A stretch of DNA of 64,000 bases from Prorocentrum cordatum (Eukaryota > Sar > Dinophyceae > Prorocentrales > Prorocentraceae), in assembly GCA_963575745.1 (NCBI GenBank), contig CAUYUJ010011214.1, positions 99,501 through 163,500 of the forward strand, written 5' to 3'. Every line of letters starts with the position of its first letter. The stretch's first letter is position 1. Made by a program: the position numbers and the translations under genes. This document shows positions 51,735 through 61,700 of the stretch, in pieces. The notes beneath the pieces are model-generated. The model was not told the origin of the DNA and did not search any database. It saw only the letters and a program-made list of their open reading frames with translations.

Positions 51735-52280
51735 TTGGCGGAGTGGGCCCCAGAAGAGGCGTACACCCTGGAGGAGCTCCAAGGGGGCCTACGCCAGATC
51801 CGCCGAGGAGCGTGCCGTCGAGACGTCCCGTACGCAGCCGTGCTGGACCGCCACGTCGAGATGATCTTCGCCCTCCTAGCCATGATGTCGCTAAGCCGGC
51901 GGTGCGGGATGACTGCGGAGATTTGGCTTTTCCAGGACAATTACCACAAGGAGAAACCCAGGAAAAACCGTCTGGATTATGAGGGCTTCCGCGTCCTAAC
52001 CCTTTGCTCAGTGGAAGGCAGAGTCCTGGAGGAGCTGTGGGCGCAGAGGCACCTGGCGGCCCTCAGTGGGTCAATCCCGTCGTCCCAAGAGTCCGGGGGC
52101 GCATGCCTCGTAGCATTCCTGCTCGACTTCGAATGCTACAGCCTTTACGCCAGCCCGCTGGCAGAAGTACACGCCGACGAAAAGGAGGCAATCGACTCCC
52201 AGGACAGGCGGGAGGCGCTCGTGGCAGCATGCCGACGTGCATCACGGTCCGCGGATGGCTCCAGCTGGATGCGCTGCTAG
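51735..52280 (+). CDS. LINE-like RT fingers fragment
   Basis: The frame carries YTLEELQGGLRQIRRGACRR, VEMIFALLAMMSLSRRCGM, WLFQDNYHKEKPRKNRLDYE and GFRVLTLCSVEGRVLEELW, the usual LINE RT lead-in ending with 'K..E......'. Motif A seems contained in AFLLDFECYSLYASP. The end of the frame is meaningless beyond about 52.2 kb. No ATG-initiated full protein exists. Confidence 0.45.
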   Translation: MAEWAPEEAYTLEELQGGLRQIRRGACRRDVPYAAVLDRHVEMIFALLAMMSLSRRCGMTAEIWLFQDNYHKEKPRKNRLDYEGFRVLTLCSVEGRVLEELWAQRHLAALSGSIPSSQESGGACLVAFLLDFECYSLYASPLAEVHADEKEAIDSQDRREALVAACRRASRSADGSSWMRC

Positions 52281-52502
52281 CGGGCACCATCATCCAAGTT
52301 GTGGCGCACAACTGCAGGTCACGTGTCATCCGGCCCCGGGTGGGAATGCCCGAGGGCAGGAAACTCAGCCCAGTGCTCCACTGCGCTGCCACCGACGCCA
52401 AAGTGGAGGCATTGCAGAAGCGGACTGGCCCCGGGATTGGCCTGGACCCCGACCCCGAGGCACACTGTGCAGCCCGGGACCATTCCGACGTGTGCGAGCT
52501 AG

Positions 52503-52736
52503 GTGGAGCAGTGGTGCGTGCTCCTACCGGCTGGGGCGACATGGGGACACGTCACGGCGAGCGCGTCTACGGATGCGGTGCGACTGGCCCTGGTAGACGG
52601 CACGGCTGAGATCCGCGTCGGGGCCCGGTCTTTCGTGGACGACCTCCGCAACGAAGTGTCCTCTCGCGGGGCCACCTCGGACAAGTGGCGCAGGCCCTAC
52701 AGCAAACGCGAGACACCAGGCCACGCGGGGACGTAG
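52503..52736 (+). CDS. LINE-like RT active-site fragment (FVDD)
   Basis: The fragment contains VDGTAEIRVGARSFVDDLRN, with the catalytic Phe-Val-Asp-Asp at 52,632-52,643. It lies downstream of the motif B-like GMPEGRKLSP (other frame, about 52.34 kb) at a plausible spacing. Confidence 0.5.
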   Translation: MEQWCVLLPAGATWGHVTASASTDAVRLALVDGTAEIRVGARSFVDDLRNEVSSRGATSDKWRRPYSKRETPGHAGT

Positions 52737-53010
52737 CATTCGTAGACTCCTATCGCTGCCTTGGGGTAGTCCGCGACGGAGGCCCCCCATGCGCAAGGAC
52801 ACCTGCGGGCGTGCCTGGAGGCCGGCAGAGCTCTGGGCAAGCGCCAGATACGGGCCATGCAGGACCGTGGATTCCCAGCCAGGGAGCAGCTCGACGCGCT
52901 GAGGATCTGCACGAAGCCGGCAGCGTTATTCGGCTTGGAGTTCTGCTTCCACCTGCCCAGATTTCAGCGCGAGGTCAACCGCCAGCAGGAAGAGTGGGGC
53001 CGAGCCGTCC

Positions 53011-53742
53011 TTGGACTCTCGCAGCATTCTCCTGGAGCAGCTGGGGTGGACCCGGCGGCTCTCGACGGACTACAAGCAGATGGCGCTCATGCTGAAGATC
53101 CGGGTGGACGCGGACCCCCGGTACGAGGAGGCGCGGAACGTCCTTGGCCTCTCAGAGGAAACGCCGGGCTCGTGGGGGGAATCGGTGGCGACCGTGCTCG
53201 AGCGCTCGAACTTCAGGCCCGCGCGAGCGCAGCCAAGCGGCAGCGCGGCGGCCTGGCGGCGCCAGTACCGGGAGCACCGCGGGCGCATCGAGAAGGCGCT
53301 GGACGACATCAGCGAGGCGCAGGGGCTCCAGCGCATCTCCAGCCGGCGATGGGGTTCTCCAGCCTTCGCGGCGGCTGGGGGCCCGCCAGATGCAGTCCGC
53401 GCCTGGGCGCGCTATGCGCTCCAGGGGGCCTTCCAGGCAGACCGGGCTGGCGGCCTCCAGCCGTGCCGGTTCCGCCGCGCGTCTCTCGAGTCTGCGGCGC
53501 ACCTCCTGGCCCAGTGTGAGGAGGCCGCCGACGTGCTAGCAGCGTGGAACACCACAGCAGCGGTGCCCCTCCCGGCGCAGCCCGACCGGCGGGCGCGCTG
53601 GCTCCTCGGGGATGGCCCCCCCCGAGGCGGCGGCGGAGGCAGCGCTCGCCATCCGCCGCCTGGAGCAGCGCTGCCAGCGCTGTGCGGCGCGAGACCCCAG
53701 GCAGCGCCGCCAGCGCCGCTCGATGGGGGGAAGGGGGCCTAG
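53011..53742 (+). CDS. C-terminal domain of the second LINE-like remnant
   Basis: Helical-looking sequence (LLEQLGWTRRLSTDYKQMAL; MLKIRVDADPRYEEARNVLG) is followed by an Ala/Arg-rich stretch, then QPCRFRRASLESAAHLLAQC. That matches the C..(C)......H....C finger near the C terminus of many LINE proteins, with one Cys changed to Arg. Beyond about 53.6 kb the frame is Pro/Arg-rich noise. Confidence 0.45.
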   Translation: MDSRSILLEQLGWTRRLSTDYKQMALMLKIRVDADPRYEEARNVLGLSEETPGSWGESVATVLERSNFRPARAQPSGSAAAWRRQYREHRGRIEKALDDISEAQGLQRISSRRWGSPAFAAAGGPPDAVRAWARYALQGAFQADRAGGLQPCRFRRASLESAAHLLAQCEEAADVLAAWNTTAAVPLPAQPDRRARWLLGDGPPRGGGGGSARHPPPGAALPALCGARPQAAPPAPLDGGKGA

Positions 53743-54592
53743 AAGGTCCTCGCCCCCGTGGGAAAGAGGGAGCCCCTTCCCCCCCCCCGCCGTCGTCGCC
53801 GCCGCTGCCGCCGTCGCCGCTCGGGCGCCGCCTCGGCGTGGCCGCTGCCGCCGCCGCCGCCGGTGACGGCGCCAGTGCCAAGACGCAGGCGCGCCGGAAA
53901 CGAGGGGGAACGCCCGCGGCCCGGGATAGTCGCCGAGGCGACGGTGTCTTGGCGGCCCTCCTGCCCCGGCCTGGCCCTGGAGCTCCGAGAGGGGCGGGGG
54001 GCGGGGGAGGGCGCGGGCCGATAGGGGCTGTGTCAAGGACCTCCCTCCCAGGCAAGGAGGCAGTGGCAATGCATCCAGCCCAAGGCCGTGAAGGGGGCGG
54101 TCTGGGATGCCGGTGGAGGGGGGCCCCGGCGTCGCTGGCAGGGGGGACTCGGGGCGGCGGACCTACGGCGTCGTCGGCCTCCCCCCCCCAGGTGGCCCTG
54201 GCCGGGGGGGCTCGGGGCGCGCGCCGGGGGGGCGCAGCGCGCGGGGGGCCCGAGGTCCCGTAGCCCCCCCGCGCGGGTGGGGGTGCTGTGGGGGAAAAGA
54301 GGTTCGACTGGGGCATTGCCAGTGCATGGCCCCGGGCTCGCGCCGCTGGGCGGGCCGCAGGGCTGCGGCCGATTCTGGCGGCGTTTCGAGGACCCCCTGG
54401 GACCCCAGCGCACCAGGCTCCGACGTGAGGTCGGGCGCCCGTGCGCGGGCTTCCGGTCATGGGGGGTGACGCCGAGCGGCTGGTGTGAGCCCACCAGCCG
54501 CCCGGGCGATTTTAAAAATCCCACATAGCCGGCGTGGCCCCGGTGGGGGGGGGCCGCCGCGGCCGGACCGCTGAGCCCCAAAAGGCGCGAAT
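53743..54592. other. Very GC-rich DNA with C/G runs; no gene
   Basis: Long runs of C or G (for example near 53,778, 54,180 and 54,545) make all frames open and Pro/Gly/Arg-rich. No motif supports coding. Confidence 0.5.
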
Positions 54593-56745
54593 AATAATAA
54601 CAAGAACAATGATAGTGATACTGCTACTAATAATAATCATAATAATCATAATAACAATAATCAGAGCGTGAATTACCTACCCCGCTTTCGCTTCCAGGCA
54701 AAACCAAGTCATACCACGCGCCTCCTCGTCAAGCGGCCTGACCAGTACATGCTGCAATTTGGCATCGTTTGGTATCTCTTGGAAGCGAGGGTGGTCAAAA
54801 GCGAGGTAGGTGTGTTTTCCCCTTAAGTTAAAAAGTAATAGTAATAGTAATAGTAACAGTACTAGTACTAGTACTAGTACTAGTACTAGTAATAGTAATA
54901 GTAATAGTAATAGTAATAGTAATAGTAATAGTAATAGTAATAGTAATAGTAATAGTAATAGTAATAGTAATAGTGCTAGCGATAGTAATAGTATTAGTAA
55001 TAGTAATAGTAATAGCAATAGTGATAGTAATAGTAATAGTACTAGTACTAGTACTAGTACTAGTACTAGTACTAAGAATAAGAATAGTACTAGTAGTAGT
55101 AGTAGTAATAGTAATAGTAATAGTAATAGTAATAGTAATAGTAATATTAATAGTAATAGTAATAGTATTAGTAATAGTAATAGTAATAGTAATAGTAATA
55201 GTAATAGTAATAGTAATAGTAATAGTAATAGTAATGGTAATGGTAATGGTAATAATGGTAATAATGGTAATGGTAATGGTAATGGTAATGGTAATGGTAA
55301 TGGTAATCGTAATAGTAATAGTAATCGTAATCGTAATCGTAATCGTAATAGTAATCGTAATCGTAATCGTGATAGTAACATTAATAGTAATAGTAATAGT
55401 AATAGTAATAATAGTAATAGTAATAATAGTATTAGTAATAGTAATAGTAATATGAGTAATAGTAATAGTAATAGTAATAGTAATAGTAATAGTAGTAGTA
55501 ATAATAATATTAGTAGTAGTAATAGTAATAGTAATAGTAATAGTAATAGTAATAGTACTAGTAATAGTAATAGTAATAGTAATAGTAATCGTAATCGTAA
55601 TCGTAATCGTAATAGTAATCGTAATCGTAATCGTAATAGTAGTCGTAATAGTAATAATAATAATAGTAATAGTAATAGTAATAGTAATAGTAATAGTAAT
55701 AGTAATAGTAATAGTAATAGTAATAGTAATAGTAATAGTAATAGCAATAGTAATAGTAATAGTAATAGTAATAGTAATCGTAATAGTAATAGTAATAGTA
55801 ATAGTAATAGTAATAGTAATAGTAATAGTAATAGTAAGTAGTAGTAGTAGTAGTAGTAGTAAGTAGTAGTAGTAATAGTAATAGTAATAGTAATAGTAAT
55901 AGTAATAGTAATAGTAATAGTAATAGTAATAGTAATAGTAATAGTAATAGTAATAGTAATAGTAATAGTAATAGTAATAGTAATAGTAATAGTAATAGTA
56001 ATAGTAATAGTAATAGTAAGTAGTAAGTAGTAGTAGTAGTAGTAGTAGTAATAGTAATAGTAATAGTAATAGTAATAGTAATAGTAATAGTAATAGTAAT
56101 AGTAATAGTAATAGTAATAGTAATAGTAATAGTAATAGTAAGAGTAATAGAGAGTAAGAGTAAGAGTAAGAGTAATAGTAATAGTAATAGTAATAGTAAT
56201 AGTAATAGTAATAGTAATAGTAATAGTAATAGTAATAGTAATAGTAATATAGTAATAGTAATAGTAATAGTAATAGTAATAGTAATAGTAATAGTAATAG
56301 TAATAGTAATAGTAGTAATAGTAATAGTAATAGTAATAGTAATAGTAATAGTAATAGTAATAGTAATAGTAATAGTAATAGTAATAGTAATAGTAATAGT
56401 AATAGTAATAGTAATAGTAGTAGTAGTACTAGTAGTAATAGTAATAGTAATCGTAATTGTAATCGTAAAAGTAATAGTAATAGTAAGAATAATAGCAATA
56501 GTAATCGTAATATTAATAGTAATAGTAATCGTAGTAATAATACTTGTAGTAGTATTAATTGTCGTATTAATGGTAATATTTCTAATAATGATAATGAGAA
56601 TACCTATACCAATAATAATAACCGCAATATTAATAATAATACGAATAATACAACGAGTATTATTAATAGTAGTACGATTATTCGTATTGGTACTATTAAT
56701 AGTAATGATAGAATAATCATATATTAATGGTAATAATAAGAATTC
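54593..56745. repeat. Giant AGTAAT hexanucleotide microsatellite
   Basis: From about 54,830 to 56,430 the sequence is almost wholly AGTAAT/TAATAG with sub-blocks of AGTACT, GGTAAT, CGTAAT and AGT. Decayed versions flank it (54,593-54,670 and 56,430-56,745). It includes long perfect runs. The repeat lacks stops in several frames, so 300-550-residue ORFs (Ser-Asn, Ile-Thr, poly-Leu, poly-Tyr) appear on both strands and are artefacts. Confidence 0.95.
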
Positions 56746-57036
56746 TAGTGTGGGGGCCTTTTGTTGCCATCCTGGACAGGCGCGAACCGATCTGAGGCCT
56801 TCAGGATTTTGTTGGGGGCCGTACCCGCGCCCTCGCCGAGCCGTTCTGGTTGTCCTGGGCCATGACGGCCACACCGCGCGGCCATCTGCGGCCCTTCTGG
56901 AGAGCCAGTTGGGCCGTCCCTTGGCCGCCGACACTTTTGGATACACGCAAGCGAGTGAGATCAACATCCCTCTCTTATACCCCCCGGCTATTCATTTACA
57001 TTTTAAGCTAGGAGAGTAGACTTCATTCCGAACTTT
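56746..57036. other. Flank of the tyrosine-recombinase element; no gene
   Basis: GC-rich sequence with 'GGCCGTCCTTGG'-type phrases seen elsewhere in the window's decayed DNA. The + strand ORF here has no recognisable content. Confidence 0.4.
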
Positions 57037-57114
57037 ATTTGTATAAGCTTGCTGATTAATGATATGCTGAAGACCGAAACACGCCGTCAACACCGATCCG
57101 TAGTTTTTCCTGGC
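57037..57114 (+). repeat. Split direct repeat A1
   Basis: 78 bp, ATTTGTATAAGCTTGCTGAT...TAGTTTTTCCTGGC. It is preceded by TTT, as B1 and B2 end in TTT, consistent with a short shared crossover sequence. Confidence 0.9.
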
Positions 57115-57166
57115 TCGAGCCCCCCCCTCCCCGGGGGGCAGGGGGGAAACGGGCCAGGGGCCCTTG

Positions 57167-58717
57167 ATGCTGGGGCAGCTTGCCCGGGCCGCCGTGCTGG
57201 GGGTGGCCAGCCTGGGCGGCGCGTGGCTGGGGAGGTGCCGGTCGCCGCCGTGCCCGGCATCGCCGCCCCGCCCGCCGGCGGCGACTTGCACGTGTCCGCC
57301 AGCGCCGGCGGTCTCGCGCCCGCAGGTGAGCGTCACCTGCCCAGCGGTGCCGGCCGCGGAGGCCCGCGCCTGCCCCCAGGCGCCGGCGGCACCGGTGTGC
57401 CCGCCGCCGCCCGAGAGCCCGCAGGGCACGTCCAAGGCGGAGGTCGCCGAGTCGCCAGGCCGGCAGGACCTGTCGCCGGATGGTAACATGTACCTCGAGG
57501 ACTTCAGCGACGCCGTGGCCGTGCGATGTCTGGGGCCGAACAACGAGGTGCCGGAGAGGGTACCTCGGAACCTGATCTATGACTTCGATCAGCCCCCGTC
57601 GGCGGGGACGCTGCGCAAACGGATGCAGGAGGGAGCCTACGCCGCCGGGCTAGAGGACCAGCGCCGCGGTTACGGCATCGCCGTGTGGGGAGCTGGAGGC
57701 GCCGCTGGGGCCGCGAGCGCCGCTGGCGCCAAGCCGGCCGCGGCCCAGGCCGGCGGCGTTGGCCGTGTGGCGGCGGGAGCGCCCGCTTACGTGCCGGCCC
57801 AGCCGCCCGCGCCGGGGGCTCCCGGCGAGGGCGAGGACGGTGGGCCGGGCCCGGCGGCGCTCCAGGGCCACGAGTGCGTCAGCCGCGACGTCCGCCCGCC
57901 AGCGGGGCCGACGGTGCAGCCGGTGACGGTCGACACGGTGCGCTGGGTGGCGGCCGCGAGCGTGGTGTACCCTGGAGGCAGCGTGGATCGAGGAGACGAC
58001 GAGGCGATCAGCGGGTCGGAGATGGTGTCGGGCCGCAAGGGAGTGATCGCGCTGATGGGGGTATCCGTGCTGATGGGGGACGTCGGCGACGGCGATGGAG
58101 AGGTGTACAGGTCGAGGGAGGCCCATCATGACGCGAGGCTGCTGAAGATGCAGAGGGACTCTCGAGGTGACGGCCACCGCCCCTGGCGCGACGTCACGCG
58201 CGGTGTGAGCGCGGTGAAGCAGACGGACTGGCCCTCGTCGGGCCCGCAGACGACGGAGTGGTGCACAAGGTTCCTTGACCGTCGGAGTGAGGGGCCCGTG
58301 GGCTGGAGTCGGCGCTGGCGAGCCGACAGTAGGCTGGCCATGGACCAGTGGGGCGTATCCGAGCACGAGACGCTGGCGAAGGCCCTCGAGCGCTTGGGGA
58401 CCCCCGACCAGTATGACGTGGTGAACGTGGCGGCGGCGGAGTACATCGAGCGACGGATGCGGCTCATCGAGTGCTTCTATTACGAGGTCTGCTGGCAGGC
58501 GGACGGCAGCAAGCATCAGGACAGGAAGGGCGGCAAGGGCGTGCGCCTGGAGGAGATGGCTGACCTCTCCGGGAAGCCGCGCGAGGACGGAGAGGTGATG
58601 GTGGCGCCGGAGCCGCTGTCCTACTTCGCCACCGAGCTGGAGCGGGACTCTGGCATCAGGAAGCAGATGAGGGAAACCCGCGAGGGACGGCGACTCGCGG
58701 GCAAGCATGACCAGTGA
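57167..58717 (+). CDS. Gag-like protein of the tyrosine-recombinase element
   Basis: It starts at the ATG at 57,167 (MLGQLARAAVLGVASLGGAW). The N-terminal about 20 residues are hydrophobic, then comes a Cys/Pro-rich segment and a long Ala/Gly/Pro linker. Two ordered regions are seen: ERVPRNLIYDFDQPPSAGTL with RKRMQEGAYAAG, and, near the C terminus, WGVSEHETLAKALERLGTPD, YDVVNVAAAEYIERRMRLIE, CFYYEVCWQADGSKH and ELERDSGIRKQMRETREGRR. The latter is the sort of helical region found in DIRS-type gag ORFs. The stop TGA at 58,715-58,717 overlaps the start of the next ORF (ATGACCAGTGA), fitting stop-start reinitiation. Confidence 0.65.
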   Translation: MLGQLARAAVLGVASLGGAWLGRCRSPPCPASPPRPPAATCTCPPAPAVSRPQVSVTCPAVPAAEARACPQAPAAPVCPPPPESPQGTSKAEVAESPGRQDLSPDGNMYLEDFSDAVAVRCLGPNNEVPERVPRNLIYDFDQPPSAGTLRKRMQEGAYAAGLEDQRRGYGIAVWGAGGAAGAASAAGAKPAAAQAGGVGRVAAGAPAYVPAQPPAPGAPGEGEDGGPGPAALQGHECVSRDVRPPAGPTVQPVTVDTVRWVAAASVVYPGGSVDRGDDEAISGSEMVSGRKGVIALMGVSVLMGDVGDGDGEVYRSREAHHDARLLKMQRDSRGDGHRPWRDVTRGVSAVKQTDWPSSGPQTTEWCTRFLDRRSEGPVGWSRRWRADSRLAMDQWGVSEHETLAKALERLGTPDQYDVVNVAAAEYIERRMRLIECFYYEVCWQADGSKHQDRKGGKGVRLEEMADLSGKPREDGEVMVAPEPLSYFATELERDSGIRKQMRETREGRRLAGKHDQ

Positions 58718-61700
58718 ATGGGGCCGCCGTGGGAACCCCCGATCCCGCGGCGAGTATGCAGGGGGGCCGCTGGACATGAGCCCCGGCGCGGCCTTTGTAC
58801 GTGGCTCACACGAGGGCAGGGTCGTCAATCGTGATCTTCTTCCCTTGCCTCACTACCGCCTGCCGAGCATGGGCAGCGACGATGGCGGTCAGCCAAAGTC
58901 TCGTCGGGGGCAGCGCCGCCGAGGGGAGCGAGCTCATTGCGAAGACTGGGCTCGCTGCTGCGCGATCACGCTGAACGAGCTCGACCGCGGGTCTGCTGAT
59001 CCGCATCCTCAGGGACAGCGGGCCAGTGCCGGGCAGGAGCGCAGCTTGGGCATGATCCAGGCTGCGGTAGCTGAGCTCGGACGGCCGCCCGCCGACCTGA
59101 CTCGCCAGGGAGCCCTCGCGGAGCTCCTGGCCAAGCGCAGCTACACCGGCGAGAAGGTGTCTGTCGCTCGGCTCGACATTTCTCTCTTGTCCCTGCCTGC
59201 TGGTGGGGGCGGTCCTCGAGCGCTGACAACCTTGCTCGGGGATGAGGGCCCAATGGTAGTCGATGCCTTTTTGAGAGACAAAGTCTTGCCTCCATCGGAG
59301 GCGGCGGCGCGGGTGGCCGAGTCGGCCTTGAAGCGTCCGTACTACGATCCTTCGCTGCAGGGGAGGCCGCGCCGGTATGCGCGCCTCCTCGCGGCCCTTG
59401 ACGGCGCAGGCATGCTCGAGTGGAGGCGGCACGGATCGCCCCGAGTAGGCTTGTTTACTGTTTGGAAAAAGAACGGCAAGCAAAGATTGATTGTCGACGC
59501 TCGGTTGTCTAACTTGTGCTTCGCTTCTCCTGATTCTGTCGACCTTGCCACAGGCGGATCTTTCGCGTCCCTCGAGGTTGACCCTGGGCCCCCAGTGTGC
59601 CTTGCTCAGGTCGACATCCAGGATGCCTTTTACCACCTCCTCCTCCCTCCTGAGCTCGTCCCCTTTTTCTGTCTCCGCCCTGTCACCGCTGGGCTCGCCG
59701 GAGTCGTTGAGCTCGACGGCGCCCCTGTCTCTCCGACCCAGCTCGTGTACCCACACCTGCGTGTTGCGCCGATGGGGTGGAATCACGCCTTGTGGTGGTG
59801 CCAGCGAATTCATGAATTCCATGCCTTTCGGCAGCCCGGCGTGTCCCTCTCTAACAAGCTCTCGGATAAGAAACCCGGGGTGCGTCTGGGCCGCTCGGGG
59901 TTTGCTCACACTGAATACGTAGACAACTTCGCGGCCATCGGGCGCCAGGCCAAGGAGGTCGACGCTGTGGCCGATTCCGTTTTAGACGCCCTGACCGCCG
60001 CTGGGCTCAGCATGCATCCTCGTGAGAGCTCAGTCGGCGGGTCCGTCTTGGGATGGGAATTCAGTGACGAGTGCCCTCAGGTTCGTGTGAGCCCTCGCAG
60101 AGCGTGGGGACTCCGACTCGGCATTGAGGGGCCCCTGGAGAAGGGCTTTGCTACAGGCAGGGACCTCGAGGCCATCATAGGACATTTCACGTTCGCCGCT
60201 CGAATTCGGCCAGAGGCCCTGCGTGTGTTCTCTGCTGCGTACGCCTTCAGTCAGCGGGGGGCCGACACTCGCCGTAGGTTGTGGACTGCCGTGCGAAGGG
60301 AGCTTCGTTGGGCAATAGGTCTCCTCCCCCTCCTCCGTCGTCGCCTCGATGCCGTTTGGAGCTCCAAGGTGCGGTGTACAGACGCCTCCCCCTGGGGTCG
60401 TGGTGTTTGCTTGGCTGAGCGTGACCCTCAGTTCATCGCGGAGGCTGGCCGGTGGTCGGACCGGTGGCGCTTCTCGCGAGGGGCCGAGGATCGCGTTCGG
60501 CCGAGAGACGCCTCGCTCCGGGAGGAGCTGGACTTAGCCGCGGCGGCCGGTCTGGACGACCTGGATCGCGTCGGGACGGCTCGGCACCTGGAAGCCCTCG
60601 GCGAGGTGGATCGGAGCGGGGCCGTCCCGGAGATCGGGCCCGAAATCCTTCAGGGATCCTGGGCCACCGTTTCGGCCGGTCGCTGGAAGCGTCGGGAGGC
60701 GATGCCCATCTTGGAAGGGCGCGCTCTGGTCTGGGGGGTCCGGCATGTGAGCCGGGGTTTAAGCGAGTTTGGCAAGCGGATCCTTTTTCTGACCGACGGG
60801 TTGTCCGAGGTCCTGGCCCTTGAGAAGGGCCGATCGTCGAGCGTGGCCCTGATGAGAGTGTGCAGGCAGTGGGCGGCGACGGTGTTTGCGGCCGATCTGT
60901 ATCCTCGGGTTCGGTGGATTCGGTCTGAGTTGAATGTGGCCGACGAGCCTTCTCGTCGCTATCAGCCGAAGCCATTTGGGCTCAAACCTGGGTGCTTTCG
61001 GCCTCCGCCAGGTCTGCCTGAGCCGGATGACGACCGGCCTCCCGCGGCCACTCGCAGGTGCCCCGATCCCGTCGGCCCCGTGGGATGCGGCCCTGGCGAC
61101 CGACAGCCTGGTGAGGCCGGGCGGGGCTGCGGAGCGGCGACCCGTCCAGGGCGAGCCGCCGACCCTGTGGCGAGCGGCGGCGCCGTCACAGGTTGGCGCG
61201 CGACCGCGCCCACCCCATGGGCGGGCCCGGGCAAAGGCAGCGGCGAGACAAGCCAAGCCTCGGCCCGACGAGCTGGCCGCGAGGGGGAAGCGCGCCGCTG
61301 CCCGGCAAACGAATTTCCCGTGGACAAGCGGGCGACAGTCAGCGAGGGCCTCTCGCTGCTCGAGAGGGAGAGCGCGGGCGACCACGACCAGCGGGTCTAC
61401 CAGTCGGCGCTCGTGGAGTTCAGGATCTTCTCCGAGACCCTGGGCCTGCGCCTCGAGACCGCTCAGGACTACGACGAGGCAGCCGTGGAGTGGACCTACC
61501 CCGCTGTCTTCGACGGCAGCGACGCGCTGGAGGGGACAAGGCTCAAGGCGCGGCTGCTGTACTACTACCCGCGGCTCCTGTCCGTGGCTGGGCTGCCCCA
61601 GTTCAGCCGGGCGCTGAGGGGGTGGAGGCGGCTGGGGTCGCCGCGGAGCCAGCTGCCGCTGCCGGGGGAGGTCGCCTGCGCGGTGGCACACAGGCTCGCG

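Larger units (their letters stand above)
51735..53742 (+). mobile_element. Second LINE-like remnant with FVDD reverse transcriptase
   Basis: Pieces in changing frames follow LINE RT order. They are YTLEELQGGLRQIRRGAC and FRVLTLCSVEGRVLEELWA (fingers), VRGWLQLDALLAGTIIQVVA with GMPEGRKLSPVLHCAA (motif B), and ARSFVDDLRNEVSS (motif C, 52,632-52,643). A C-terminal part follows with QPCRFRRASLESAAHLLAQC, a Cys/His finger. At least three frame changes are needed. It is unlike the YMDD LINE at 35 kb in sequence, so it is a different family. Confidence 0.55.

Noticed and set aside
50739-51782. 347-residue minus-strand ORF
   Set aside because: Compositionally Pro/Ser/Leu/Arg-rich across purine tracts and a C run; no motif, and it overlaps the LINE start on the other strand.
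53309-54460. 383-residue minus-strand ORF
   Set aside because: Pro/Arg/Ala-rich frame through extremely GC-rich DNA with homopolymers; antisense to the LINE C terminus.
54810-56967. Several 300-550-residue ORFs on both strands (Ser-Asn, Ile-Thr, poly-Leu, poly-Tyr)
   Set aside because: They are translations of the AGTAAT microsatellite, which lacks stop codons in some frames; composition is purely repetitive.
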